Shown: in pieces, positions 42,439 to 51,495 of the stretch
How the letters are laid out: every line of letters starts with the position of its first letter
How positions within the stretch are numbered: position 1 is the stretch's first letter
Assembly (NCBI GenBank): GCA_029219585.1
Contig: JAQXTR010000062.1
Coordinates: 58,219 to 122,218 of the forward strand
DNA from: Clostridiales bacterium
GTDB taxonomy: Bacteria > Bacillota > Clostridia > UBA1381
DNA: 64,000 bases
Reading direction: 5' to 3'
Notes under the pieces: generated by a model
Database searches by the model: none
Told to the model about the DNA's origin: nothing
Seen by the model: the letters and a program-made list of their open reading frames with translations, nothing else
Position numbers and translations under genes: made by a program

Positions 42439-43500
42439 TTATTTTTTCTGTCCCATCGCCTTAAGCTTCTTGAACCAGTTGGCATTGCCTATGCTGGTGC
42501 GGAAGCTCGGGATTGCAACAGCGATGATGAGAAGTGCGCCGACTACGATCATGATTATCTGTGAGGACGCGTTTATAAGTCCGAGTCCGTAACGGAGATA
42601 ACCGATTACGAGGATGGCAAGAGAAGCTCCAAGTATCCGTCCCTTACCGCCTGATGTTGAAACTCCGCCCAGAACTGCCATTGCGATTATATCCAGCTCA
42701 TAGCCCTTTGCAACATCCGGTCTTACGCTTGACATTTTTGACGCGAGATATACAGCGGCTAATGCTGAGAAAAGCCCTGTCATTGTATAAACGATAACCT
42801 TAATTCTGTCAGTCTTAACGCCTGAATACTTTGCAACCGTAACCGAGTTACCCATCGCATAGCAGCGGCGTCCGAACTTTGTACAGTGCAGAAGATATGC
42901 GAAAAATAACGCTTCCAATACTGCAAATACCAGCACATACGGTATCATGCCTCCGAACTTGCCCGCAGCAACCTGTGTAAACCATGCGGGAAAGCCGCCG
43001 ACTGACTTTGTCTCCAGAATTATTGACGCAATACCGCGGAATATAATCTGTGTTGCAAGTGTTACTATCATGGATGAAAGCTCCGGGAACTTCACAAGAA
43101 GTATACCGTTTATAAATCCGCAGATAACGCCTGTCAAAAGTGCCGCCGCAATCGCAACAGCCATTGAACAGCCTGCCTGATAGACAATGCCCATAACAGT
43201 GGCTGACAGTGCCATGATTGAAGCAACCGAAATGTCAATCTCGCCCAGCATAAGTACAAATGCCATTGGGAACACGACGATTGCTTTGTCAAGAAAATCC
43301 CTTGACGCGTTCAGAATATTTTTTGCATTTGCATAGTTCGGCGATGCCGATATGTTGAAAATATTAACGATAACAAGCATCAGCACCAGCATCCACTCCC
43401 ATTGGAGAATAAACCGTTTCCATGAGAAGTCTCTTTGCGCGGCGATTGTTCTTGTACCGTCGGCGCTTACGGCCTGTCTGACTATTTCCTTAACTGCCAT
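42439..43500 (-). CDS. Rhamnose-type ABC importer permease 2
   Basis: A 353-residue CUT2-family (RbsC-like) permease with about ten membrane helices. After a hydrophilic 35-residue N-terminus come WEWMLVLMLVIVNIFNIS and the conserved LMLGEIDISVASIMALSATV segment near 85, followed by VICGFINGILLVKFP and GYELDIIAMAVLGGVSTSGG near 265, the EAA-like coupling loop of this family. The ATG overlaps the stop of the other permease gene (TGATG). Together the two form the heterodimeric membrane channel of the importer. Confidence 0.92.
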   Translation of the reverse strand: MAVKEIVRQAVSADGTRTIAAQRDFSWKRFILQWEWMLVLMLVIVNIFNISASPNYANAKNILNASRDFLDKAIVVFPMAFVLMLGEIDISVASIMALSATVMGIVYQAGCSMAVAIAAALLTGVICGFINGILLVKFPELSSMIVTLATQIIFRGIASIILETKSVGGFPAWFTQVAAGKFGGMIPYVLVFAVLEALFFAYLLHCTKFGRRCYAMGNSVTVAKYSGVKTDRIKVIVYTMTGLFSALAAVYLASKMSSVRPDVAKGYELDIIAMAVLGGVSTSGGKGRILGASLAILVIGYLRYGLGLINASSQIIMIVVGALLIIAVAIPSFRTSIGNANWFKKLKAMGQKK

Positions 43501-44492
43501 CAGATATTCCTCCTTCTTAAAGCCTTCATTTCAACATTTCTCTGGATAAGTGAGTTAGCTATGATTGAGAGGAGAATGATAAGACCTCTTATAGCCTCCT
43601 GCCAGAAGGATGAAACGTGTATGAGCGGCATTGCATTATTAAGAATACCGAGAAGAATTGCACCGAGGAGAACTCCGGGAACACGTCCGGTACCGCCGTT
43701 TATTGATACACCGCCCAAAACGCATGCCGCGATAACATTCATTTCGTATCCGGTACATGTTTCGCCCTGCGCAACACCGTACTTACATACATAAAGTGTA
43801 CCTGCAAGACCGGCAATAACGCCAAGCAGCGTATATACCATGATAAGCGTATTGTCCGTCTTGATACCTGAAACTCTTGCGCTTTCCTCACTGTTGCCGA
43901 CAGCATAAATCTTACGTCCTGTTCTGGTTTTTGTCATGAAGAAGCCTGCTATTATGTAAACAATTACTGCGATTATGATAAGATTGTTTATTCCCAGAAC
44001 CTTACCTGTAGCAAGTGAAAGGAACTTAGCTCCCATCTCCTGCTGCTTAATCCAGCTGCCGTTGGCAACAAGATATGTTATACCACGGTAAATATTCATT
44101 GTGCCGAGAGTTGCGATAATCGGGAGTATCTTTAGCTTTGAAACAAGAACACCGTTAAAGATACCGCATACAAAGCCCACAGCCATTGCAATGCCTATTA
44201 CCGCTATTATCGGCATCGACTGATTATTTTTAAGCACCGTACAGCCCGCCATAGCACCCAGAGCCATTATTGCGCCTATTGAAAGGTCAATACCGCCTGT
44301 TACAATAACAAACATCATGCCGACTGCGCATATTGCCAGAACTGCCGTTTCGGCAAGCATATCAGAAATATTTTCCACAGTTAAGAAGTTACCGCCGCTT
44401 CTGTACTGAACAAATACAGCGATTGCAATCATAACTATGACAAGACTTAATTCGCGAATATTCGCTGAAAACATTTTTTTAACTTTATTCAT
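43500..44492 (-). CDS. Rhamnose-type ABC importer permease 1
   Basis: A 330-residue CUT2-family permease. Features: VTGGIDLSIGAIMALGAMAG near residue 65, the family's hallmark, FVCGIFNGVLVSKLKILPII near 108, and GYEMNVIAACVLGGVSINGG near 245. About nine to ten hydrophobic helices are visible. It starts 17 bases after the ATPase gene and is paired with a second permease of the same family, as in the rhamnose transporters of Rhizobium (RhaP/RhaQ). Confidence 0.92.
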   Translation of the reverse strand: MNKVKKMFSANIRELSLVIVMIAIAVFVQYRSGGNFLTVENISDMLAETAVLAICAVGMMFVIVTGGIDLSIGAIMALGAMAGCTVLKNNQSMPIIAVIGIAMAVGFVCGIFNGVLVSKLKILPIIATLGTMNIYRGITYLVANGSWIKQQEMGAKFLSLATGKVLGINNLIIIAVIVYIIAGFFMTKTRTGRKIYAVGNSEESARVSGIKTDNTLIMVYTLLGVIAGLAGTLYVCKYGVAQGETCTGYEMNVIAACVLGGVSINGGTGRVPGVLLGAILLGILNNAMPLIHVSSFWQEAIRGLIILLSIIANSLIQRNVEMKALRRRNI

Positions 44493-44509
44493 AACCCGAC
44501 TGCACCTCC

Positions 44510-46015
44510 TTACATATCCATTGCTGCCTCAAGAATTTTTTCCTGAGTGATACCCTTGACCTCATCGCCCTCAAAAATTCTTGAAACCCTGCCTTCCTTC
44601 ATGACAAGAATCGTATCTGCCATACCGATAACCTCAGGCATCTCCGATGAAATCATAATCACTCCGTAGCCCTGTGCCGCAAGCTCGGACATTATTTCAT
44701 AAATCTGAGCCTTAGCACCGACATCAACACCCTTTGTCGGCTCGTCAAGGATTACTACCTTGATATCGGAGCTTAATACCTTAGCAACAATAACCTTCTG
44801 CTGATTTCCTCCCGAAAGACTTGATGCCTTATCATATACCGACAAAGCCTTTGTCTTTACCTTCTCAAGCAGCACCTTTGACCGTTGTCTTTCCTCACGC
44901 CTGTTTATAATTGAGCCGTGTGTAAATTTTTCAAGAGTTGAAAGCGTTACATTCTGTCCCAGACCCCAGTCAAGTATAAGTCCCTGCTTCTGTCTGTCCT
45001 CGGGCAGATAGCCTATTCCCGCCTTCATTGCATCTGACGGATGATGGATTTGAAGTGCAGCACCGTTAAGAATAACCTTTCCGCTGTCCGGTCTTTCAAT
45101 TCCCATTATACCCTGACAGACCTCTGTGCGCCCCGCACCTACAAGTCCGGTCATCGCAAGTATTTCTCCCTCATGCACCGAGAAGCTTACATCCTTATAA
45201 TATCCTGTTTTTGAAAGTCCCTCTACCTTAAATATCTCCTTGCCGCGCTTAACCTGCTGCTTGGGATAAATCTGTGAAATCTCACGTCCGACCATCTTTG
45301 AAATAAGAACATCATTTGAAATTCCGTCCACATCCCAAGTTCCTATATACTGTGAATCTCTAAACACCGTAACTCTGCTTGCAAGTCTGTACATATCCTC
45401 AAAGCGGTGTGAAATGAAGATAATCGAACATCCCTCATCTCTGAGCTGTTCCGTAATTCTGTACAATTCTTCACACTCTCTCTTTGACAGAGCCGCCGTA
45501 GGCTCATCCATTATAATGATTTTAGCGTTTGTTGATATAGCCTTTGCAATTTCAACAATCTGCTGCTCTGCAACCGTGAGATTGCCCATGTTTGTGTGCG
45601 GATCAATGTCGCTGCCGAGCCGCTTTAACAGCTCTGCCGCATCCTTATGCATTTGCTTCCAGTCAATAGTGTTAAACTTTGTCATTTTCTCATGACCGAT
45701 AAAAATATTTTCCGTAACACTTAGGAACTGATACGTTGTACCATGCTGATAAATAGCTGCAATACTATGATTTTGCGCATCCTTCGGAGTCTTGAATTCA
45801 ACCTTCTCGCCGTTTAGGAATATTTCTCCCGCCTCCGGGCGATGCACTCCGGTGATTACCTTGATAAATGTTGATTTTCCTGCTCCGTTTTCACCCATCA
45901 ACGCATGAATTTCACCCTGCTTCAGTTGAAAATGAACATTATCAAGAGCCTTAACACCGGGGAATATCTTTGTTATTCCCTTAAGCTCAAGAATATAATC
46001 AGACACGTTTCTCAT
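44510..46015 (-). CDS. Rhamnose-type ABC importer ATP-binding protein
   Basis: A 501-residue cytoplasmic sugar ABC ATPase with two domains, as usual for CUT2 importers (RbsA/RhaT-like). Domain 1: Walker A ALMGENGAGKSTFIKVITG near 37, LTVAEQQIVEIAKA signature, IIIMDEPTAALSKRE. Domain 2: degenerate Walker A AMTGLVGAGRTEVCQGIMG near 290 (Arg in place of Lys, normal for the family), SLSGGNQQKVIVAKVLS and VVILDEPTKGVDVG. First gene of the importer operon, downstream of its own promoter. The substrate assignment rests on the binding protein in the same operon. Confidence 0.92.
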   Translation of the reverse strand: MRNVSDYILELKGITKIFPGVKALDNVHFQLKQGEIHALMGENGAGKSTFIKVITGVHRPEAGEIFLNGEKVEFKTPKDAQNHSIAAIYQHGTTYQFLSVTENIFIGHEKMTKFNTIDWKQMHKDAAELLKRLGSDIDPHTNMGNLTVAEQQIVEIAKAISTNAKIIIMDEPTAALSKRECEELYRITEQLRDEGCSIIFISHRFEDMYRLASRVTVFRDSQYIGTWDVDGISNDVLISKMVGREISQIYPKQQVKRGKEIFKVEGLSKTGYYKDVSFSVHEGEILAMTGLVGAGRTEVCQGIMGIERPDSGKVILNGAALQIHHPSDAMKAGIGYLPEDRQKQGLILDWGLGQNVTLSTLEKFTHGSIINRREERQRSKVLLEKVKTKALSVYDKASSLSGGNQQKVIVAKVLSSDIKVVILDEPTKGVDVGAKAQIYEIMSELAAQGYGVIMISSEMPEVIGMADTILVMKEGRVSRIFEGDEVKGITQEKILEAAMDM

Positions 46016-46042
46016 TCCTTTCCTTGTTTATTTTGTAATTTG

Positions 46043-46071
46043 ATTATAAAATATTTTTAAAGCTGTTTCAA
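46043..46071 (-). promoter_or_regulatory. Promoter of the rhamnose importer operon
   Basis: On the minus strand TTGAAA (46071-46066), 17-base spacer, TATAAT (46048-46043). A long inverted repeat lies directly upstream. Confidence 0.75.
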
Positions 46072-46082
46072 TGTAAAAAAAT

Positions 46083-46135
46083 AAAAAGGAAATGTATTTT
46101 TTGAAAAACTTTCGATAAAAGTACATTTCCTTTTT
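46083..46135 (-). terminator. Long-stem inverted repeat after the phosphopantetheinyl transferase gene
   Basis: AAAAAGGAAATGTA (46083-46096) and TACATTTCCTTTTT (46122-46135) form a perfect 14-bp stem with a 25-base loop, followed on the minus strand by a T-rich tail. It probably ends the upstream gene, but as it ends only 11 bases from the importer -35 it could also bind a regulator. Confidence 0.65.
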
Positions 46136-46139
46136 TATA

Positions 46140-46784
46140 TTAAACTCTCTGCTCTAACAAGCAGTCCGCAGTCAAGACATCCGTTATAATATTATTCGTT
46201 GCATTCTGTTCCGTGCAAACCGTAAGCGCATATCCGGGCAAAAGTCTTGTGCAGAAGCCGCAGCTCAAGCTGCCGTTCAGAACGTCAAATGAACTCAGTG
46301 ATTCCGACAGCCCTGTCCCCCGCATTTTCACATATGCCTCCTTTGCCGTCCATATTTTATAAAAATCAATATCCGGTTCCCCGCTGCTTTTAATAAAGCT
46401 GTATTCGTTTTCCGTAAAAAATCTTTTCGCTATGTGCAGCTTTCCCTCACGGATACGCTCCACGTCTATACCGACCGGAGCATCGCCGCCTGCAAAAGCA
46501 ATGCAGCTTCCCGAATGTGAAACTGAAAAATAATAATTCTCATCATTCACAAGATACGGCTTTCCGTGCGTGCCGTAACCGAACACCTGTTCCTCAGGCA
46601 AAATCCCAAGCTGCTCCGAAATCTCTTTTCTTATAAGCAGACCTGTCAGCAGCGATATTATTTTAACTCCGTCCCGCCGCAGACGCACTATTCGTTCCCG
46701 CCGCTGCTCAGGAAGCAGCGGCAGGTATTTTTCATAATTGATAAACGGCTGCGCAGTGTCCGCATATACTATTTTAATATCCAT
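46140..46784 (-). CDS. 4'-phosphopantetheinyl transferase (Sfp type)
   Basis: A 214-residue enzyme that moves the phosphopantetheine arm of CoA to a serine of a carrier protein. Sfp-type motifs: FSVSHSGSCIAFAGGDAPVG then IDVERI near residue 105 (Mg-binding Asp), and FYKIWTAKEAYVKMRGTGLS near 150, where W-x-x-KEAY-x-K is diagnostic. The ~210-residue length separates it from the ~125-residue AcpS. No polyketide or non-ribosomal peptide genes are in the window, so its carrier-protein partner is elsewhere. Start at 46784 was chosen because AGGA lies ten bases upstream; a GTG at 46802 has no such site. Confidence 0.9.
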   Translation of the reverse strand: MDIKIVYADTAQPFINYEKYLPLLPEQRRERIVRLRRDGVKIISLLTGLLIRKEISEQLGILPEEQVFGYGTHGKPYLVNDENYYFSVSHSGSCIAFAGGDAPVGIDVERIREGKLHIAKRFFTENEYSFIKSSGEPDIDFYKIWTAKEAYVKMRGTGLSESLSSFDVLNGSLSCGFCTRLLPGYALTVCTEQNATNNIITDVLTADCLLEQRV

Positions 46785-46819
46785 CCATATCCGTCCTGTC
46801 ACTTTTTTTCTATAACTGT

Positions 46820-46848
46820 ATTATAACCTATTTTATAGGATATGGCAA
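46820..46848 (-). promoter_or_regulatory. Promoter of the phosphopantetheinyl transferase gene
   Basis: On the minus strand TTGCCA (46848-46843), 17-base spacer, TATAAT (46825-46820). The spacer contains the palindrome CCTAT-AAA-ATAGG. Confidence 0.65.
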
Positions 46849-46856
46849 TATTAAGT

Positions 46857-49454
46857 TTAAAATTTTCCGTAATACGCCTTCTTCATAAGCTCCTCTATCT
46901 CGCTTACAAGAGGCAGTCTCGGATTGGCGGTCGTGCATTGATCCTCGAATGCCTTGTTTGCAAGATCGCTCAGCTTTGACATATATTCATTCTCGTTTAT
47001 ACCGCATTCTGCATAGGTCATGGGCATATTGCACTCCTGCATAAGCTTTCTTACGGCTCTTATGAGATTATCAATGCTTTCCTCGGTGCTTTCACCCTTG
47101 AAGCCGCAGAATTCTGCAATATCGGCATACTTTTTATCCGCTATAAAGCAGCGGTATTTAGGCCATGATACAAGCTTTGTCGGCATAGTGCTGTTATAGC
47201 GTATCATATGTGGCAGCAGTACGGCATTGGCTCTGCCGTGCGGGATGTGGTACTCTCCGCCTATCTTGTGCGCTATTGAATGGTTTGCGCCTAAGAACGC
47301 ATTTGTAAATGCCATTCCGGCAATACAGCTTGCGTTATGCATCCTCTCCCTCGCTTCCCTGTCCTCCGCTCCGCTGCGGTAGGCTCTGGGCAGATACTTA
47401 AAGACAAGCTGACACGCCTTTATCGCAAGTGCATCGGTGTAGTCGGACGCCATAACCGAAACATACGCTTCAATCGCATGGGTAAGCACGTCAAGACCTG
47501 TATCGGCTGTCGGAGCCTTCGGAAGAGACAAAACAAACTGTGGGTCAATTATTGCCACATCCGGGGTAAGCTCATAGTCGGCAAGCGGATATTTCATATT
47601 GTTCTTTTTATCGGATATAACGGCAAACGACGTTACCTCCGAGCCTGTGCCGGAGGTTGTAGGGATTGCAACCATTCTTGCCTTTACACCCATTTTCGGG
47701 AACTTAAAGGCACGCTTTCTTATATCGAGAAAACGCATATGCAGTCCCTTGAAATCCACCTCAGGATGCTCATAGAAAAGCCACATACCCTTAGCCGCGT
47801 CCATTGCCGAGCCGCCGCCCAGAGCGATTATAACATCCGGCTCAAATTTACGCATCTGCTCCGCACCCTTGTTCACTGTTTCTACAGAAGGATCCGGCTC
47901 TACCTCCGAGAATATTTCAAAACGTATATTTCCCGGACGCTTTCTCAGATAATACAATATTTTGTCCACATATCCCAGCTGCACCATTCCCGGGTCGGTT
48001 ACAATAAATGCGCGGGATATATCGGGCATCTTCTCCAGATACTGAATTGAATCGTATTCAAAGTAAATTCTGTCCGGAACCTTAAACCACTGCATATTGA
48101 TTCTTCTCCTTGCAACTCTCTTTTCATTTATCAGGTTCACTGTTGATACATTGCCGCTTACCGAGTTACCGCCGTAGCTGCCGCAGCCTAGGGTAAGGGA
48201 CGGCATATTGGTATTGTATAAATCACCGATTGCGCCGTGGGATGACGGAGAGTTTATAATAAGCCTGCTCGCCTTCATCCGCGCGGCATAGCGGTCTATA
48301 ACGTCCTTATCCTCCGCATGGATAACCGCTGTGTGTCCCATGCCGTTATACTCAAGCATTTTCTCTGCCAAATCAATTCCCTCATCCTCGCTGTTTGCAA
48401 CGATATAACCGAGAACCGGACTGAGCTTTTCGCGTGAAAGCGGATATTCCCTGCCTACTCCTTTAATGCTGCACACCAGTATTTTAGTATCCTTCGGCAC
48501 ATTTTTAAGTCCCGCTTTTTCCGCAATCCATGCCGCCGGTTTTCCTACGATGTCGGCATTTATTGCGTCCTTTTCAGCATCCACACAAAAATCTGACAGC
48601 AGCTTGATTTCCGACTCATCCGGGAAATAGCAGCCTCCCTTTTCCATAAGCACACGAAAGCCGTCGGCGCATTCCTTATCAACAATTGCCGCCTGCTCCG
48701 ACGCGCATATCATCCCGTTGTCAAATGACTTTGAAATAATCAGATCATTCACCGCCTGGGCAATATCGCAGGACTTGTGGATATAGCACGGCACATTACC
48801 CGGTCCCACGCCCAGCGCCGGTTTTCCTGTTGAATATGCAGCCTTTACCATAGAGCTGCCGCCCGTAGCAAGCACGGTCGCAACGCCCGGATGATTCATA
48901 AGCGTATTTGTAGCCTCAACCGACGGATGCTCTATCCATTGTATGCAGTGCTCCGGCGCACCCGCCTTAACCGCCGCCTCATATACAATCCTTGCCGCCT
49001 CCGCAGAGCATCTCTGTGACGCAGGATGAAATCCGAAAATTATCGGATTACGCGACTTTATGGAAATAAGTGATTTGAAAAGCGTTGTCGAGGTCGGATT
49101 CGTAACCGGAGTCACGCCGCATATCACCCCGACAGGCTCTGCAATAATCTCATAGTCCTCCAGCTCGTTTTCTGCAATCACACCGACAGTCTTTTCATTT
49201 TTGATTGAATGATAAATATACTCGGTCGCGAACATATTTTTCGTGATCTTATCCTCGTATACTCCCCTGCCGGTTTCCTCAACCGCCATTTTTGCAAGCT
49301 CCATGTGCTTTTCAAGCCCGGCAAGCGTCATTGCCTTTACAATCCTGTCCACCTGCTCCTGATCCATTTTCAGGAACTCTTTAAGCGCCTTCTGCGCTCT
49401 GATGACATACCCGTCAATCATCTGCTTAACATCAATTTTAGCTTTTTCTGCCAA
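46857..49454 (-). CDS. adhE: Bifunctional acetaldehyde-CoA/alcohol dehydrogenase
   Basis: An 865-residue fermentation enzyme that reduces acetyl-CoA to ethanol with two NADH. The N-terminal aldehyde dehydrogenase half has [18 protein letters not shown] near residue 240 (catalytic Cys) and [20 protein letters not shown]. The C-terminal iron-type alcohol dehydrogenase half has [20 protein letters not shown] near 535 and metal-site histidines in [20 protein letters not shown] and [19 protein letters not shown]. The most plausible start is a TTG at 49454 with AAGGAGG nine bases upstream; an ATG at 49508 has no ribosome site and would overlap the DUF421 gene. It follows that gene by 37 bases. Confidence 0.96.
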   Translation of the reverse strand: MAEKAKIDVKQMIDGYVIRAQKALKEFLKMDQEQVDRIVKAMTLAGLEKHMELAKMAVEETGRGVYEDKITKNMFATEYIYHSIKNEKTVGVIAENELEDYEIIAEPVGVICGVTPVTNPTSTTLFKSLISIKSRNPIIFGFHPASQRCSAEAARIVYEAAVKAGAPEHCIQWIEHPSVEATNTLMNHPGVATVLATGGSSMVKAAYSTGKPALGVGPGNVPCYIHKSCDIAQAVNDLIISKSFDNGMICASEQAAIVDKECADGFRVLMEKGGCYFPDESEIKLLSDFCVDAEKDAINADIVGKPAAWIAEKAGLKNVPKDTKILVCSIKGVGREYPLSREKLSPVLGYIVANSEDEGIDLAEKMLEYNGMGHTAVIHAEDKDVIDRYAARMKASRLIINSPSSHGAIGDLYNTNMPSLTLGCGSYGGNSVSGNVSTVNLINEKRVARRRINMQWFKVPDRIYFEYDSIQYLEKMPDISRAFIVTDPGMVQLGYVDKILYYLRKRPGNIRFEIFSEVEPDPSVETVNKGAEQMRKFEPDVIIALGGGSAMDAAKGMWLFYEHPEVDFKGLHMRFLDIRKRAFKFPKMGVKARMVAIPTTSGTGSEVTSFAVISDKKNNMKYPLADYELTPDVAIIDPQFVLSLPKAPTADTGLDVLTHAIEAYVSVMASDYTDALAIKACQLVFKYLPRAYRSGAEDREARERMHNASCIAGMAFTNAFLGANHSIAHKIGGEYHIPHGRANAVLLPHMIRYNSTMPTKLVSWPKYRCFIADKKYADIAEFCGFKGESTEESIDNLIRAVRKLMQECNMPMTYAECGINENEYMSKLSDLANKAFEDQCTTANPRLPLVSEIEELMKKAYYGKF

Positions 49455-49491
49455 AGTAAATCGCCTCCTTACGAAATTATTATTCTCATAA

Positions 49492-50193
49492 TTACTGTGT
49501 AATATCATTTTTGGGTGCTTCCTTTATCTTCTGGAAGACACAGAATTTATTTCCGTCCGTAAACGCCGCGTATATATCTGTGACCCCCAGCTTACGGCAC
49601 CTCAGCTCCGAATGCAGTTTTTCCAGTGTGATACCTGATTCGGAAAGATTTTCATTTAATATATTTCCGTCCGATATTATACAGTAAAACGGTCGCTCCG
49701 GTCCGGGTGTAATATTCATATCCTTTGGATTTACGGGACGCGAAACAGAGCGGGGCATAAATGAAATCATACCGTTCTGCTCAAGCAGTGCCGTTTCAAT
49801 ATCATTCATATTAAAAAAACCGTTCAGGCGGCATTGCGTCAGAAATTCATTGAGATCTACTTTTGCCGTTCTGAAATTATCATAATACAGCTTTCCTTTA
49901 TCCATAAGCGTTATCGTTTTTCCGGTAAGGATGCGGCGCGCGGCAACGCTCTTTGAACCTATATATCCTATCAGCACTATCACACTCGTATACACAGTAA
50001 TCGCAATCACCGGAAACAGAATATTATTATCAAGATTTATTGCCATATCCGCCGCAATTGATCCTATCGTTATGCCGTTTATATAGTCGAACATATTAAG
50101 CTGAGACATCTGCTTGTTGCCTATGACCTTTGCACTCACAAACAGCATCAGAAGAGACAAAAGACTTGAAAGAAATACCTTTAAATAATCCAT
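49492..50193 (-). CDS. DUF421 membrane protein (YetF-like)
   Basis: A 233-residue protein with three N-terminal membrane helices (~5-23, 35-50, 60-80) and a cytoplasmic alpha/beta domain. KVIGNKQMSQLNMFDYINGI near residue 22 and the GSIAADMAI segment are the hallmark of the DUF421/YetF family. In spore formers members (SpoVA-associated and YetF-type) affect spore membranes, but the function of stand-alone members is unknown. GKTITLMDKGKLYYDNFR starts the soluble domain. It lies upstream of adhE on the same strand and may be co-transcribed; the reason for that pairing is unclear. Confidence 0.85.
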   Translation of the reverse strand: MDYLKVFLSSLLSLLMLFVSAKVIGNKQMSQLNMFDYINGITIGSIAADMAINLDNNILFPVIAITVYTSVIVLIGYIGSKSVAARRILTGKTITLMDKGKLYYDNFRTAKVDLNEFLTQCRLNGFFNMNDIETALLEQNGMISFMPRSVSRPVNPKDMNITPGPERPFYCIISDGNILNENLSESGITLEKLHSELRCRKLGVTDIYAAFTDGNKFCVFQKIKEAPKNDITQ

Positions 50194-50365
50194 ATTTGCC
50201 TTTACCTTTCATTGTTTTTCTTAGTATTACTCATTTTTTGAAATTAATTTATAAAAACTTTAAATTTGTTTATGAAAAGTTTATTCTTTTATTATATAAT
50301 CTTTATTGTGAAGATTTATTATTATATTGTAACCGGTTATACAGTAAAAACAGAAAGGAAGATAA
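50194..50365. other. AT-rich region between divergent DUF421 and the anchored-protein gene
   Basis: Presumably contains both promoters. TATAAT-like hexamers occur on the plus strand near 50294-50301, but I could not assign a convincing -35. No gene is seen. Confidence 0.4.
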
Positions 50366-50474
50366 GTTTGGAAAAAGATAAGCGGCACATCTCGCACGTC
50401 CGCGCTCACTCGCATACACGCGTATAGTCTCGTTCGCGCGGACGCACAATCTGCTTGCTTCTCTTTCCCCAAAC
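50366..50474. repeat. 109-base GC-rich palindromic element
   Basis: An imperfect inverted repeat of about 40 bases per arm. Outer GTTTGG (50366-50371) pairs with CCAAAC (50469-50474), and inner CGTCCGCGC (50397-50405) pairs perfectly with GCGCGGACG (50436-50444). Mismatches lie between. Its GC-rich, CpG-rich composition is sharply unlike the AT-rich flanks. It may be a small inserted hairpin element or a structured 5' leader. Confidence 0.7.
50368..50427 (+). CDS. Possible His-rich leader peptide (19 aa)
   Basis: A TTG-started frame 8 bases after AAAGGA, reading MEKDKRHISHVRAHSHTRV and a TAG. It has four histidines in eleven residues and lies inside the palindrome, upstream of a five-gene operon. 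If translated, ribosome position could open or close the hairpin. It may equally be a chance frame, since the element's CpG-rich sequence naturally yields His and Arg codons. Confidence 0.25.
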   Translation: MEKDKRHISHVRAHSHTRV

Positions 50475-50494
50475 GGCTTTTGTGAAAGGAGTTA

Positions 50495-51472
50495 ATGATC
50501 ATAAATATGAAAAATAAAAAGACAATGGCTCTGATAAGCGGAGCTGTCGGAGTATGTATGCTCACAACAGCAGCAGTCGCAAGCTACCAGACACCCAACG
50601 GCTACGACGCGCTCAAGAAATCAATACTCGGCACAATGGATTATACAAACTGCACCGTAAGCGCTTCTATGTCAATGGAGCTTGACGGCAGTGAAATAAT
50701 GAAGATGAACGGACTGCATGAGCTGGCACTTGACAGCAATATAACGCATACCTCATCAAGCTTTGCCTTAGCCGGAGAAAACCCGTACCGCGCCGATGTT
50801 TATTACTGCGGCGATAAGGAGTATTCGCTCGCCCAATCGACCAATCCGTCAGCCGGCGACAATGAATACTACAGCTGTGCATATCCCCATACAAAGCCCA
50901 ATCTTTGGGATATTGAGCCGGAGGATCGTGAAACGGCAGACAAGATAATCCGATTTATGGAGCTTGCTTCAGACACGATTGTGGGTGATTTACGAAATAA
51001 TTTTGTCTGCACCGATGACAGCGATGATTCGACCTCATACAGCTTAACGCTTGACAGTGTGCAGATTCCGGAGCTTGTAAACGCCGGTCTGAGTATGTTA
51101 TTCTCAATGGAAAACAGTTATGCTCAGCGTACAGTTGTTTACACCGATGAAAACGGGAATACCGTTACCGAGGATGTCGACCGTTCGCAGGATCCCTCTG
51201 ACGGCACATATTACACAGCTATTATGGGCAACGACCCTATTCTTGACAGCATGATGATGGATTACACTGTAAATGAGGACGGCACCTTCCGTGACGGCAC
51301 AATTTCGGTTGTATTTACAGGAAACGGTCACACGATGATGTTTAATATAAGCTGCAATATTTCCGATGTGGGAACTACATCGATTGCAACTCCGCAGGAA
51401 CAGGGCTTTAAAATTACCGAAATGTCATATGATGACTATACGGAGACAGAGGAAGCTGTAACAGAGCAGTAA
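50495..51472 (+). CDS. Membrane-anchored extracytoplasmic protein of unknown function
   Basis: A 325-residue protein that I do not recognise. The N-terminal helix (~12-30, ALISGAVGVCMLTTAAVAS) is a signal or anchor segment without a lipobox. The rest is hydrophilic, beta-rich and acidic, with repeated patterns such as MSMELDGSEIMKMNG and TVNEDGTFRDGTISVVFTGN that suggest paired beta-hairpins, and a Thr/Glu tail ending EEAVTEQ. Start ATG 50495 has AAAGGAG close upstream. It is the first gene of an apparent operon with an ABC exporter and a two-component system, 23 bases ahead of the ATPase, so it may sense or be serviced by that system. Confidence 0.7.
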   Translation: MIINMKNKKTMALISGAVGVCMLTTAAVASYQTPNGYDALKKSILGTMDYTNCTVSASMSMELDGSEIMKMNGLHELALDSNITHTSSSFALAGENPYRADVYYCGDKEYSLAQSTNPSAGDNEYYSCAYPHTKPNLWDIEPEDRETADKIIRFMELASDTIVGDLRNNFVCTDDSDDSTSYSLTLDSVQIPELVNAGLSMLFSMENSYAQRTVVYTDENGNTVTEDVDRSQDPSDGTYYTAIMGNDPILDSMMMDYTVNEDGTFRDGTISVVFTGNGHTMMFNISCNISDVGTTSIATPQEQGFKITEMSYDDYTETEEAVTEQ

Positions 51473-51495
51473 ATTTCGATATTAAGGAGAAAAGC

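Noticed and set aside
47337..48050. 237-codon plus-strand frame
   Set aside because: Lies wholly antisense to the well-defined adhE gene, has no recognisable motifs and shows the Cys/Arg/His-rich bias of an antisense frame.
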